From Stutzerimonas stutzeri (lineage in GTDB: Bacteria > Pseudomonadota > Gammaproteobacteria > Pseudomonadales > Pseudomonadaceae): DNA of 39,510 bases. The position numbers and the translations under genes were made by a program. Position 1 is the stretch's first letter. Each line of letters begins with the position of its first letter. Below the pieces are notes generated by a model that was not told the DNA's origin, searched no databases, and was given only the letters and a program-made list of their open reading frames with translations. Below are positions 32,064 through 39,510 of this stretch, one piece after another. Where the stretch lies: contig DGLA01000017.1 in the NCBI GenBank assembly GCA_002387205.1, positions 1 through 39,510 on the forward strand, written 5' to 3'.

Positions 32064-33868
32064 GCGTTTTGTCTCTTGAGGTCGCAGCCGAGAAAGTCCG
32101 GCGCGAAATGCAGTTGCACACGCGTGCCCCTGGGCTCCCGGGGTTCGATACTGAGGTGCCCGTGCAGGTGGCGGGCGCGCTCGAGCATGATGGTCAGGCC
32201 GTGGTGCTGCCGTTGGTCGATGTCGCCGGAAACACCGCAGCCGTCGTCCTCGATCAACATTTCGACCTGCGCCCCGGCGGGCTGCAGGCTGAGCCACACC
32301 TGGCTGGCGCCGGAATGGCGGGCGCAGTTGGATAACGCTTCGCGGGCGATCTGCAGCAGATGGATCTGTTCGCTGGCCGACAGATCGAACGGCAGTGCCT
32401 TGACCGCCAGGTGCACCGGGAATTGCCCACGCTCGGAAAATTCGCGTGCCGTGTCCTGCAAGGCGTTGCTCAGCCCGCCCTCCTGGATCTTCAGGCGAAA
32501 GGTGGTCAGCAGTTCGCGCAGCTGGCGATAGGCGCTGTTCAGCCCGTCGCGCAGCTCCTCGGTCACCTTTCCCAGTGTTTCCGGCGACTCCCTGCGGTTG
32601 ATCAGTGTCTGCAACCTGCTGACCTGAAGCTTCATGTACGACAACGCCTGGGCCAGCGAGTCATGCAATTCACGGGCGATGATGGCGCGTTCTTCGAACA
32701 GCAGCAGGCGGTGATCCTGCTCGCGACGACGTTCCAGTGAAAGTGCGGTACCGATCAGGTTGGCCAGTGCCTCGATCAGTTCCATCTCCCACTGCTGCGG
32801 CGCGCGACCATCGGCAAAGGCGGCGCGCAATTCACCCAGTTCGCTGCCCTGGTTGACCACCGGGCAGGCCATCACGTTGTGGCGGTGTTGCAGCGTGCAG
32901 GTGGCGCAGTCGCTTGGTGAGCAGATTTCGCGCAGCTGGCTGCCGTGCAGGGCGAGCAGTTGCTCTGCCGGCTGGCAGGGGTCGCCATGCATGCAGAGGG
33001 TCAGGCGCAGACCCGGCAGACGGTTCTGGAAGCTGTCGATCAGCTTGTTCAGCGAGTCGGCACTTGCCGGTCCGCTGGCCAGGCTGTGGCTGCCCTTGTA
33101 GAGCAGCTGGAGGGCCGCGTTGGCCTGGGCCAGATGGGCGGTCTTCTGTGCAACGCGGCTCTCCTGGATGTGATGGGATTGCTCCAGTGCGTCGGCCATT
33201 GCGTTGAAGCTGTGGGCCATCCGGCCCAGTTCGTCTTCGGAACGGTATTCCACCCGCGCGCTCAGGTCGCCGGCGCGGAAGCGTTCGGTGGCACGAACCA
33301 GCTCCAGCAGGGGGGTGAGCACGCTGCTCTGCAGGCTGTACATGCCGATCATCAATACGATTACGGTCACGAACAGGGCGGTGCCCTGGATTGCCAGCTG
33401 CCAGCCCTGTTTGCGCTCGCTTTGCCGCTGCAGCAACAGGACGAAACGGTCAAGCTGCTGGACGAAATCATCGGCATTGGCGTGAAAGGCCTTGGCGTCG
33501 ATGCGTTCCAGCGCCGGGTAGAGCTGGCTGCGCCAGCGCTCGTGCAGGTTGGCGTAGGCCCTGTTGAGCGGCGACTGCGGGTCGCTTTTCAGAATGCGGG
33601 TCAGGTTGATGCTTTCCAGCCGATGCTGGAAATCACTGCCGAGCTTTTGGATGTCCTCGCTGCCCGCGCCGGCTTCCAGTTTCCAGCTCAGCTTGTAGAT
33701 CGCCATGCGCAGGGAGCCGGCGGTATTGATCGCCAGTGCGTCGTCCTCGCTGAGCCAGGCAATCAGTCCGGCGCTTACCGCGCTGCCAAGCGCCAGGGTA
33801 CCGATCAGCAATACCGCGGCGCCGAACCTGGCCGGCAGGGATTCCCTGATCCACTGGAATATCCGCAC
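32060..33868 (-). CDS. narX: Nitrate/nitrite sensor histidine kinase NarX
   Basis: A 602-residue membrane sensor kinase. TM1 (about 13-36) is followed by the periplasmic nitrate-binding P-box INTAGSLRMAIYKLSWKLE (about 47-65), then TM2 (GTALFVTVIVLMIGMYSL), a HAMP domain, and a central GAF-like region with a Cys cluster (CSPSDCATC and CMHGDPC). The kinase part is a HisKA_3 helix with the phospho-His in ARELHDSLAQALSYMK, followed by the ATPase domain (N-box EALSNCARHSGA, G-box EDDGCGV). The GTG start at 33868 has GGAGG 4 nt upstream; a longer frame reaching 34036 would cover the control region and is rejected. Confidence 0.95.
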   Translation of the reverse strand: MRIFQWIRESLPARFGAAVLLIGTLALGSAVSAGLIAWLSEDDALAINTAGSLRMAIYKLSWKLEAGAGSEDIQKLGSDFQHRLESINLTRILKSDPQSPLNRAYANLHERWRSQLYPALERIDAKAFHANADDFVQQLDRFVLLLQRQSERKQGWQLAIQGTALFVTVIVLMIGMYSLQSSVLTPLLELVRATERFRAGDLSARVEYRSEDELGRMAHSFNAMADALEQSHHIQESRVAQKTAHLAQANAALQLLYKGSHSLASGPASADSLNKLIDSFQNRLPGLRLTLCMHGDPCQPAEQLLALHGSQLREICSPSDCATCTLQHRHNVMACPVVNQGSELGELRAAFADGRAPQQWEMELIEALANLIGTALSLERRREQDHRLLLFEERAIIARELHDSLAQALSYMKLQVSRLQTLINRRESPETLGKVTEELRDGLNSAYRQLRELLTTFRLKIQEGGLSNALQDTAREFSERGQFPVHLAVKALPFDLSASEQIHLLQIAREALSNCARHSGASQVWLSLQPAGAQVEMLIEDDGCGVSGDIDQRQHHGLTIMLERARHLHGHLSIEPREPRGTRVQLHFAPDFLGCDLKRQNA

Positions 33869-33969
33869 GCTACCTCCAAAGAATTCTGTGGCACCGCTTC
33901 GCTCACTCGCTCCGGGGTGAGCATGGTTAAGTAACTGAAAATAAAGAATTTGCCGTGTGTTCTCGCCAC

Positions 33970-33985
33970 TACCTCCAAGGTGGTA
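33970..33985. promoter_or_regulatory. NarL 7-2-7 inverted site
   Basis: TACCTCC-AA-GGTGGTA is a perfect inverted repeat with the 7-2-7 spacing that NarL prefers; each half matches six of seven positions of TACYYMT. It lies in the narX-narK1 divergent control region, about 45 nt upstream of the ANR box. A sole half-type heptamer follows at 33998. Confidence 0.65.
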
Positions 33986-33997
33986 GGCGGTAAAGCT

Positions 33998-34004
33998 TAC
34001 CCCT
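33998..34004 (+). promoter_or_regulatory. NarL heptamer
   Basis: TACCCCT matches the NarL consensus TACYYMT at every position. It lies between the 7-2-7 site and the ANR box. A seven-base match alone is weak, but its place next to a palindromic site supports it. Confidence 0.45.
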
Positions 34005-34022
34005 CGAGTCGGAAAACCCTTC

Positions 34023-34036
34023 TTGACCCACGTCAA
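34023..34036 (+). promoter_or_regulatory. ANR/DNR box of narK1
   Basis: TTGAC-CCAC-GTCAA matches 8 of 10 conserved positions of TTGAT-N4-ATCAA and is itself symmetric. A class II layout would put the -10 near TAGCGT (34059-34064) and the start near 34071, 27 nt before the narK1 ATG. With the NarL sites upstream, this fits dual control by low oxygen and nitrate. Confidence 0.65.
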
Positions 34037-34097
34037 CGGAGTTCGGTCGTTGCGTCACTAGCGTGCCAGCCAGGTCGATCGTTCGGGGGAGTCCGAC

Positions 34098-35354
34098 ATG
34101 GCTAAGTTGATTACGCAGCAGGGTCTGGTACTTGGGATGAGTACCGTCGCTTTCACCATCTGTTTCATGATCTGGATGATGTTCGCCGTGCTCGGCGTAC
34201 CCATCAAAGAGCTGTTGGCGCTCAATGAAACCCAGTTCGGTTTGCTGGCCTCGACGCCGGTGCTCACCGGTTCGCTGTCACGCCTGCCGCTGGGCATGCT
34301 CACCGATCGCTTCGGCGGTCGCATCGTCTTCTTCGTTCTGATGCTGGTCTGCGTGCTGCCGATCTACCTGATCGCCGAAGCCACCCAGTACTGGCAGTTC
34401 CTGGTCCTGGGCCTGTTCGTCGGCCTGGCCGGCGGCTCGTTCTCGGTCGGCATCGCCTACGTGGCCAAGTGGTTCGACAAACAGAACCAGGGCTTTGCCA
34501 TGGGCATCTTCGGCGCCGGCAACGCCGGCTCGGCGCTGACCAAGTTCATCGCCCCGGCGATCATTGCCGCTGCCAGCTGGCAGATGGTGCCGAAGGTCTA
34601 CTCGGCGATCATGTTCATCACCGCGCTTGCCTTCTGGTTTCTGACCAGCGAGAACAAGGCCCATCGTGCCAGCGGCGGCGCCACCCTGCGTCAGCAGCTC
34701 GAGGCGTTGAAGGATCCGGCAGTCTGGCGCTACTGCCAGTACTACTCGATCGTTTTCGGCGGCTACGTGGCCCTGGCGCTGTGGATGACCAAGTACTACG
34801 TCCAGGAGTACGGCTTCAATCTGCAGACCGCCGCGCTGCTGGCTGCTTGTTTCTCCCTGCCCGGTGGCGTGCTGCGCGCAGTGGGTGGCTGGATGTCGGA
34901 CAAGTGGGGCGCGCAGAGCGTGACCTGGTGGGTGATGTGGGTGAGCTGGGTATGCCTGTTCCTGCTCTCCTATCCGCAGACCGAATTCACCATCCAGACC
35001 GTCGGCGGGCCGAAGACCTTCGCGTTCGGCCTCAACGCCTGGGTCTTTACCGCGCTGATGTTCATCGTCGGCATCGCCTGGGCCTTCGGCAAGGCCTCGG
35101 TGTTCAAGTACATCGCCAACGACTACCCGCAGAACATGGGCGTCGTGTCCGGCATCGTCGGCCTGGCCGGTGGTCTGGGCGGCTTCATCCTGCCGATCCT
35201 GTTCGGCGCGCTGGTCGATCTCACCGGCGTGCGTTCCTCCTGCTTCATGCTGCTGTACGGCGTGGTCTGGGTCTCCCTGATCTGGATGTACTTCAGCGAA
35301 GTCCGCAAAACCCCCCTGATGGGCAAGGCCGCAGGGCCTGCCTTCGAATCCTGA
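34098..35354 (+). CDS. narK1: Nitrate/nitrite transporter, NarK1 type
   Basis: A 418-residue MFS protein with 12 expected helices. The nitrate-site Arg in TM2 lies in LTGSLSRLPLGMLTDRFGG, and the nitrate signature region is GLAGGSFSVGIAYVAKWFD. The short form with this signature is the NarK1 type, thought to be a nitrate/proton symporter. GGGGAG precedes the ATG. It is the first gene of the plus-strand nar operon and is 19 nt ahead of narK2. Confidence 0.92.
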   Translation: MAKLITQQGLVLGMSTVAFTICFMIWMMFAVLGVPIKELLALNETQFGLLASTPVLTGSLSRLPLGMLTDRFGGRIVFFVLMLVCVLPIYLIAEATQYWQFLVLGLFVGLAGGSFSVGIAYVAKWFDKQNQGFAMGIFGAGNAGSALTKFIAPAIIAAASWQMVPKVYSAIMFITALAFWFLTSENKAHRASGGATLRQQLEALKDPAVWRYCQYYSIVFGGYVALALWMTKYYVQEYGFNLQTAALLAACFSLPGGVLRAVGGWMSDKWGAQSVTWWVMWVSWVCLFLLSYPQTEFTIQTVGGPKTFAFGLNAWVFTALMFIVGIAWAFGKASVFKYIANDYPQNMGVVSGIVGLAGGLGGFILPILFGALVDLTGVRSSCFMLLYGVVWVSLIWMYFSEVRKTPLMGKAAGPAFES

Positions 35355-35373
35355 CCTTTGCAGGAGACTGCTC

Positions 35374-36792
35374 ATGACCATCATCCAAGGCACCGCGACG
35401 CCCAAATCGTCGCCCAAGACCGGGCCGGTGATTCACGACTGGCGCCCCGAGGACCCGCACTTCTGGGCCAGCACCGGCAAGGCGATCGCCACCCGCAACC
35501 TGTGGATATCCATTCCCGCCCTGCTACTGGCCTTTGCCGTATGGATGGTCTGGAGCACGGTGATCGTGCGGCTGAACAATATCGGCTTCAGTTTCACTAC
35601 CGACCAGCTGTTCTGGCTGGCGGCGCTGCCTGGACTCTCCGGCGCGACCCTGCGGATCTTCTACTCCTTCATGGTGCCGGTGTTCGGCGGCCGGCGCTGG
35701 ACCGCCATCAGCACCGCCTCGCTGATGATCCCGGCGCTGTGGATGGGCTTTGCCGTGCAGGACACGGCGACCCCCTACAGCGTATTCGTGCTGATCGCGC
35801 TGCTGTGTGGCTTCGGCGGTGGCAACTTCGCCTCCTCGATGTCCAACATCAGCTTCTTCTACCCCAAGGCCCAGCAGGGCACCGCGCTCGGCATGAATGC
35901 CGGCCTCGGCAACCTGGGGGTGTCGGTGATGCAGTTCTGCGTGCCGCTGGTGATCGGCATGGGCCTGTTCGGCGTCGCCGGCGGCCAGCCGCAGCGACTG
36001 GCGAGCGGGGAGCAGCTGTGGCTGCAGAATGCCGGCTTCGTCTGGGTGCCCTTCATCGCCGCGGTGACCCTCGCCGCCTGGTTCGGCATGAACGATCTGG
36101 CCTCGGCCCGCGCCTCCTTCCGTGAGCAGGCGGTGATCTTCAAACGCAAGCACAACTGGCTGATGTGCTGGCTGTACCTGGCCACCTTTGGCTCCTTCAT
36201 CGGTTTCGCAGCGGCCTTTCCGTTGCTGATCAAGACCTCCTTCCCGGACGTGTCCCCGCTGCAGTTCGCTTTTCTCGGCCCGCTGGTCGGCGCCCTGGTG
36301 CGTCCGCTGGGCGGCTGGGTGGCGGACAAGCTCGGCGGCGCCCGGGTGACGCTGTGGAACTTCGTGCTGATGATCTTCGCGGTGTTCGGCGTGCTGAGCT
36401 TCCTGCCGCAGGCCGGCGAGGGCGGCAACTTCTGGGGCTTTCTGGCGATGTTCATGCTCCTGTTTGTCACCACCGGCATCGGCAACGGCTCCACCTTTCG
36501 CATGATCCCGGTGATCTTCCGCACGCTGCACGACCGCTGGAGCGCAAGCAAGCAGGGCGATGCAAAGGAGCAGGCCATGCGCGAAGCCGGCAAGGAGTCG
36601 GCTGCGGTGCTCGGCTTCAGCTCGGCCATCGGTGCTTTCGGCGCCTTCTTCATTCCCAAGTCGTTCGGCACCTCCATCGCGCTGACCGGTGGCCCGGAAA
36701 TGGCCCTCTACGCCTTCGTCATCTACTACCTGAGCTGCATCGCAGTGACCTGGTGGTGGTACTCGCGCAGGGGGGCCGAGACGCCCTGTTGA
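35374..36792 (+). CDS. narK2: Nitrate/nitrite transporter, NarK2 type
   Basis: A 472-residue MFS protein of the NarK2 type, usually a nitrate/nitrite antiporter. Substrate-binding Arg residues are in LSGATLRIFYSF and GNGSTFRMIPVIF, and the nitrate signature is GFGGGNFASSMSNISFFYPK. The N-terminal tail (MTIIQGTATPKSSPKTGPV) is longer than in NarK1. AGGAG precedes the ATG. Side-by-side K1 and K2 genes are common in pseudomonads, where both may be needed for full transport. A 6-bp GC hairpin lies between it and narG. Confidence 0.93.
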   Translation: MTIIQGTATPKSSPKTGPVIHDWRPEDPHFWASTGKAIATRNLWISIPALLLAFAVWMVWSTVIVRLNNIGFSFTTDQLFWLAALPGLSGATLRIFYSFMVPVFGGRRWTAISTASLMIPALWMGFAVQDTATPYSVFVLIALLCGFGGGNFASSMSNISFFYPKAQQGTALGMNAGLGNLGVSVMQFCVPLVIGMGLFGVAGGQPQRLASGEQLWLQNAGFVWVPFIAAVTLAAWFGMNDLASARASFREQAVIFKRKHNWLMCWLYLATFGSFIGFAAAFPLLIKTSFPDVSPLQFAFLGPLVGALVRPLGGWVADKLGGARVTLWNFVLMIFAVFGVLSFLPQAGEGGNFWGFLAMFMLLFVTTGIGNGSTFRMIPVIFRTLHDRWSASKQGDAKEQAMREAGKESAAVLGFSSAIGAFGAFFIPKSFGTSIALTGGPEMALYAFVIYYLSCIAVTWWWYSRRGAETPC

Positions 36793-36821
36793 TCGGCCCC
36801 AACCCACACGAATCGAGAAAG

Positions 36822-36843
36822 GGGGCGGCGCAAGACACGCCCC
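36822..36843 (+). other. Hairpin between narK2 and narG
   Basis: GGGGCG (36822-36827) pairs with CGCCCC (36838-36843) around a 10-nt loop, 21 nt before the narG ATG. There is no T-run, so it is not an intrinsic terminator. It could be a processing or stabilising structure that sets different narK and narG levels. Confidence 0.35.
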
Positions 36844-36864
36844 ATCCTGAGAGGAAATGAACCC

Positions 36865-39510
36865 ATGAGCCACTTACTCGACCAACTGCGTTTCTTCAAG
36901 AGAAAGCAGGGTGAGTTCGCCGACGGACACGGCGAAACCCGTATCGAATCCCGCGACTGGGAAAACGTCTACCGTGCCCGCTGGCAGTACGACAAGATCG
37001 TGCGCTCCACCCACGGAGTGAACTGCACCGGTTCGTGCTCCTGGAAGATCTACGTCAAGAACGGCCTGATCACCTGGGAAACCCAGCAGACCGACTACCC
37101 GCGCACCCGCAGCGACCTGCCCAACCACGAGCCCCGTGGCTGCCCGCGCGGCGCCAGCTACAGCTGGTACATCTACAGCGCCAACCGCCTGAAGTACCCC
37201 AAGGTGCGCAAGCCCTTGCTCAAACTGTGGCGCGAAGCCCGTCGCCTGCTGCCCCCGGTGGAGGCCTGGGCCAGCATCGTCGAGGACAAGGCCAAGGCCG
37301 AGTCCTACAAGAGCAAGCGCGGCATGGGGGGCTTCATCCGCTCCAGCTGGGACGAAGTCAACGAGATCATCGCCGCGGCCAACGTCTACACCGTCAAGCA
37401 GTACGGTCCGGACCGTGTCATCGGCTTCTCGCCGATCCCGGCCATGTCCATGGTTTCCTACGCGGCCGGTAGCCGTTACCTGTCGCTGATCGGCGGCGTG
37501 TGCCTGTCGTTCTACGACTGGTACTGCGACCTGCCGCCGGCCTCGCCGCAGATCTGGGGCGAGCAGACCGACGTGCCGGAATCGGCCGACTGGTACAACT
37601 CCAACTACATCATCGCCTGAGGCTCCAACGTCCCGCAGACCCGTACGCCGGACGCCCACTTCTTCACCGAAGTCCGCTACAAGGGCACCAAGACTGTCGC
37701 CATCACCCCGGACTACGCCGAAGTCGCCAAACTCACCGACCTCTGGCTCAACCCCAAGCAGGGCACCGACGCCGCGCTGGCCCAGGCCTTCGCCCACGTC
37801 ATCTTCAAGGAATTCCACCTCGAGAAGCCGAGCGAGTACTTCCGCGACTACGCCAAGCGCTACACCGACCTGCCGGTGCTGGTGCGCCTGAACGAGAAGG
37901 ACGGCAGCTACATCGCCGACCGCTTCCTGCGCGCCTCCGACCTGGCCGACAACCTCGGCCAGGAAAACAACCCCGAGTGGAAGACCATCGCCGTCGACGG
38001 CAGCACCGGCGAGCTGGTTTCGCCGCTGGGTTCGATCGGCTACCGCTGGGGCGAGAAGGGCAAGTGGAACATCGAGGCCCGCGAAGGCAAGGACGGTCGT
38101 GATGTCGACCTCTCCCTGACCCAGATCGATGGCGGCGAGACGGCCGAGGTCGCCTTCCCGTACTTTGGCGGCATCCTCCACGAGCACTTCCAGCACGCCG
38201 AGGGCGAAAGCATCCAGCTACGCCGCGTGCCGGTCCGTACCATCACCCTGGCCGACGGCAGCACCACCAAGGTCGCCACCGTGTTCGACCTGATGGCCGC
38301 CAACCTGGGGATCGACCGGGGTCTGGGTGGCGGCAACGTCGCCAAGAGCTACGACGACGCCAGCGTGCCCGGCACTCCGGCCTGGCAGGAAAAGATCACT
38401 GGCGTATCCCGCGAGAAGGCCATCCAGATCGCCCGTGAATTCGCTGACAACGCCGACAAGACCCATGGCCGGTCCATGATCATCGTCGGTGCGGCGATGA
38501 ACCACTGGTACCACATGGACATGAACTACCGCGGCCTGATCAACATGCTGATGTTGTGCGGTTGCGTGGGTCAGACCGGTGGCGGCTGGGCGCACTACGT
38601 GGGTCAGGAGAAGCTGCGTCCGCAGTGTGGCTGGCTGCCGCTGGCCTTCGGCCTCGACTGGAGCCGTCCGCCGCGCCAGATGAACGGCACCAGCTTCTTC
38701 TACAACCACAGCTCGCAGTGGCGCCACGAGAAGATGAGCATCCACGAAGTGCTCTCGCCGCTGGCCGACAAGTCGCAGTTCCCCGAGCACATGCTCGACT
38801 ACAACATCCGCGCCGAACGTGCCGGCTGGCTGCCGAGCGCACCGCAGCTCAATCGCAACCCGCTGCAGATCTGCCGTGATGCCGAAGCGGCCGGCATGTC
38901 GCCGGTCGACTACGTCACCCAGTCGCTAAAGGACGGCTCGCTGAAGTTCGCCTGCGAACAGCCGGACAACCCGGATAACTTCCCGCGCAACATGTTCGTC
39001 TGGCGCTCCAACCTCCTGGGCAGCTCGGGCAAGGGCCACGAGTACATGCTCAAGTACCTCCTGGGCACCAAGAACGGCGTGATGAACGAGGACCTCGGCA
39101 AGCGCGACGGCTTCAAGCCGACCGAGGCCGAGTGGCAGGACGAGGGTGCCATCGGCAAGCTCGACCTGGTCACCACTCTCGACTTCCGCATGTCCTCGAC
39201 CTGCGTGTATTCCGACATCGTCCTGCCGACCGCGACCTGGTACGAGAAGGACGACATGAACACCTCGGACATGCACCCTTTCATCCACCCGCTGTCGGCA
39301 GCCATCGACCCGGCCTGGGAAGCCAGGTCCGATTGGGAAATCTACAAGGGCATCGCCAAGGCCTTCTCGAAGATGGCCGAAGGTCATCTGGGCGTGGAGA
39401 AGGACCTGGTCACCGTGCCGCTGTTGCACGACAGCCCCGGCGAACTGGCGCAGCCGTTCGGCGGCACCGACTGGAAGACCGCAGGCACCGATCCGCAGCC
39501 GGGCAAGAAC
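36865..39510 (+). pseudogene. narG: Respiratory nitrate reductase alpha subunit, interrupted by in-frame TGA and cut by right edge
   Basis: NarG is the molybdenum catalytic subunit of the membrane-bound quinol:nitrate oxidoreductase. The frame starts at ATG 36865 (AGAGGAAA upstream). It shows the ligands of the FS0 cluster, His50, Cys54, Cys58 and Cys93 (HGVNCTGSCSW, PRGCPRGA), and the Mo-ligand Asp218 in FYDWYCDLPPASP. Codon 252 (37618-37620) is TGA. After it the same frame continues with GSNVPQTRTPDAHFFTEVRY, the expected NarG sequence, and stays open for 630 codons to the window edge. At this place NarG proteins I recall read YIIAWGSNVPQT, so a Trp TGG became TGA. There are no other lesions. 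It is either a true, recent nonsense change or a sequencing error; readthrough is possible but unsupported. A 251-residue truncated product would lack most of the enzyme. Confidence 0.9.

Noticed and set aside
37618..37660. Possible selenocysteine readthrough of the narG TGA, with a weak stem CGTCC/GGACG (37629-37654) just after it
   Set aside because: The residue aligns with a Trp next to Gly, not with the metal-ligand position, where NarG uses Asp. The stem is short and lies in sequence that encodes a conserved peptide, so it is expected by chance. A nonsense change or sequencing error is simpler.

Overview
The window is one contiguous stretch of a high-GC gammaproteobacterial chromosome, most likely a denitrifying pseudomonad of the Pseudomonas stutzeri (Stutzerimonas) type. 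The basis is protein similarity recalled from memory: pseudomonad-type ribosomal proteins, the rplQ-katA-uvrA-MFS-ssb order, an OprG-type porin, and a narXL/narK1K2/narG nitrate respiration cluster. No rRNA, tRNA, CRISPR array, prophage or insertion sequence was seen.

Region 1 (1-10264) is the ribosomal superoperon: the end of the S10 set (rpsC, cut by the left edge, to rpsQ), the spc set (rplN to rpmJ, including secY) and the alpha set (rpsM to rplQ, including rpoA). Two composite elements divide it. In each, a hairpin is followed directly by a promoter of the form TTGATT-17 nt-TAG(A/T)AT. One lies between rpsN and rpsH, the other between rpmJ and rpsM. The rpsH element is followed by a structured leader that ends in a small hairpin and a T-run. 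A 12-bp intrinsic terminator closes the array after rplQ.

Region 2 (10265-18730) is housekeeping: a cytoplasmic catalase, then uvrA convergent to it, a YajR-like MFS transporter, ssb, and an overlapping pair of sugar-nucleotide reductase/epimerase genes. The bacterioferritin gene that I recall lying between katA and uvrA in P. aeruginosa is absent.

Region 3 (18753-27870) starts with an oprG/ompW porin gene preceded by an ANR (FNR-type) box. It continues with what I read as a zinc island: two convergent operons, each starting at a near-identical Zur-type palindrome (GTTATAAC-R-TAAC) that overlaps the likely -10 element. The plus-strand operon encodes a TonB2-type energy-transduction machine (DUF3450, TtpC-like ExbB, ExbB, ExbD, TonB, TPR protein). 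The minus-strand operon encodes a His-rich ZrgA/DUF2796 periplasmic protein, a MacB/LolD-type ABC ATPase, an FtsX/MacB-type permease and a DUF3299 protein. This is the best candidate for an under-described system in the window.

Region 4 (27932-30384) holds small accessory genes: a hypothetical protein, a YpfJ-type zinc metallopeptidase, a DUF411 copper-related protein and a DUF4345 membrane protein.

Region 5 (30410-39510) is the nitrate respiration cluster. It has a secreted PilJ-N-domain protein with two nitrate P-box-like motifs, narL and narX (minus strand), a divergent control region with a NarL 7-2-7 site and an ANR box, then narK1, narK2 and narG. narG runs off the right edge and is interrupted at codon 252 by a single in-frame TGA, in place of a Trp that is conserved in the NarG proteins I recall. 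The rest of the visible frame is open and looks intact.
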